A stretch of 7,491 nucleotides of DNA. It comes from Paludibacteraceae bacterium. Its GTDB lineage: Bacteria; Bacteroidota; Bacteroidia; Bacteroidales; Paludibacteraceae. The stretch is taken from the NCBI GenBank assembly GCA_947471245.1, contig CANIXM010000084.1, forward strand, positions 1 through 7,491, given 5' to 3'. Below are positions 7,326 through 7,491 of the stretch, piece by piece (within the stretch, counting starts at the first letter, position 1; every line of letters begins with the position of its first letter). Below the pieces are notes generated by a model. It was not told the DNA's origin and did no database searches. It was given only the letters and a program-made list of their open reading frames with translations. The position numbers and the translations under genes were made by a program.

Positions 7326-7368
7326 CCCCCGCAGTTTATCCCGTGATAAACGGGAGGGGCTAGGGGGC
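7326..7368. repeat. Second G/C-run palindromic repeat, upstream of ridA
   Basis: CCCCC (7326-7330) is followed by a perfect GTTTATC/GATAAAC inverted repeat (7334-7340 and 7345-7351) around CCGT, then GGGAGGGGCTAGGGGG. An alternative pairing uses TCCCG (7339-7343) and CGGGA (7351-7355). The layout C run, hairpin, G run, short T-A spacer, G run matches the valS repeat, and both end in TAGGGGG(G)CT in the same orientation. The flank AACTCGTCTCTCTGT (from about 7310) may belong to it. It is probably a diverged member of the same dispersed family. It ends about 15 bases before the ridA start. Confidence 0.65.
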
Positions 7369-7382
7369 TTAATATTAAACTT

Positions 7383-7491
7383 ATGAAACGAATAATCAAC
7401 ACACCAAGCGCTCCTGCAGCGATAGGACCTTACAGCCAAGCTGTAGAAATTAATGGAACTTTGTACATTTCGGGGCAATTGCCAATTAACC
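7383..7491 (+). CDS. ridA: RidA family (YjgF/YER057c/UK114) enamine/imine deaminase, 3' partial
   Basis: Only the first 36 codons are in the window; the gene runs off the right edge with no stop. The start MKRIINTPSAPAAIGPYSQA continues as a segment containing LYISGQLPIN. The APAAIGPYSQA and SGQ-P-N signatures are typical of RidA N termini and lie at the expected positions for a protein of about 125 residues. RidA proteins hydrolyse reactive 2-aminoacrylate and other enamines released by pyridoxal-phosphate enzymes, in the cytoplasm. The active-site Arg and Glu of the family are further on, outside the window, so an active deaminase cannot be confirmed here. The ATG is chosen because it gives the standard family start. 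The gene is divergent from valS; a -7 box lies about 150 bases upstream and a palindromic repeat immediately upstream. Confidence 0.9.
   Translation, partial: MKRIINTPSAPAAIGPYSQAVEINGTLYISGQLPIN

Larger units (their letters stand above)
7063..7382. other. Divergent valS / ridA intergenic region
   Basis: These 320 bases lie between two divergently transcribed genes. From left to right they hold the valS leader, with a minor 5-base-pair hairpin (TGGCA/TGCCA, 7084-7098); the valS -7 box; the ridA -7 box; two short reading frames (7251-7298, 15 codons; 7276-7386, 36 codons); and a palindromic repeat just before ridA. No tRNA or recognised riboswitch was seen. The region is AT-rich apart from the repeat. 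Confidence 0.7.

Noticed and set aside
7182..7478. 98-codon - strand frame over the ridA start
   Set aside because: It is antisense to the recognisable ridA N terminus and crosses the repeat and the ridA promoter. No family resemblance was seen.

Overview
The window reads as a Bacteroidetes chromosome, most likely order Bacteroidales. Three things point there: TAnnTTTG-type -7 promoter boxes, A-rich leaders with no Shine-Dalgarno sequence, and a G/C-run palindromic repeat that I associate with this phylum. The genus cannot be read from the sequence.

Left half (1-4126, + strand): the C-terminal 1,150 or so residues of an RHS/YD-repeat polymorphic toxin. Its reading frame is open at the left edge, so the true start lies outside the window. 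The protein runs from YD repeats, through the RHS-associated core ending in FTDPSGN, through a Gly/Ala-rich hydrophobic pre-toxin segment, to a tip of about 134 residues that I recognise as DUF5675-like (HxGN...DTxGC). Nine bases further on is a 217-residue protein with a signal peptide, the likely immunity partner. An exported antidote suggests a target in the periplasm or cell wall.

Middle (4127-4401): a non-coding spacer with two strong hairpins. These serve as transcription terminators between the convergent toxin/immunity genes and valS.

Right half (4402-7062, - strand): a complete valyl-tRNA synthetase gene. A 33-base palindromic repeat sits inside the gene and is translated in frame as 11 extra residues, in a loop of the catalytic domain.

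Right edge (7063-7491): a 320-base divergent intergenic region with one -7 box for valS and one for a RidA-family gene. It also holds a second, diverged repeat of the same general type, just before the ridA start. ridA is cut off by the window edge after 36 codons.

valS and ridA are housekeeping genes. The RHS-immunity pair is the accessory element, and its tip and antidote are clearly more AT-rich than the RHS core. The two most notable observations are the RHS-DUF5675 toxin with an exported antidote, and the in-frame repeat insertion in an essential tRNA synthetase gene.
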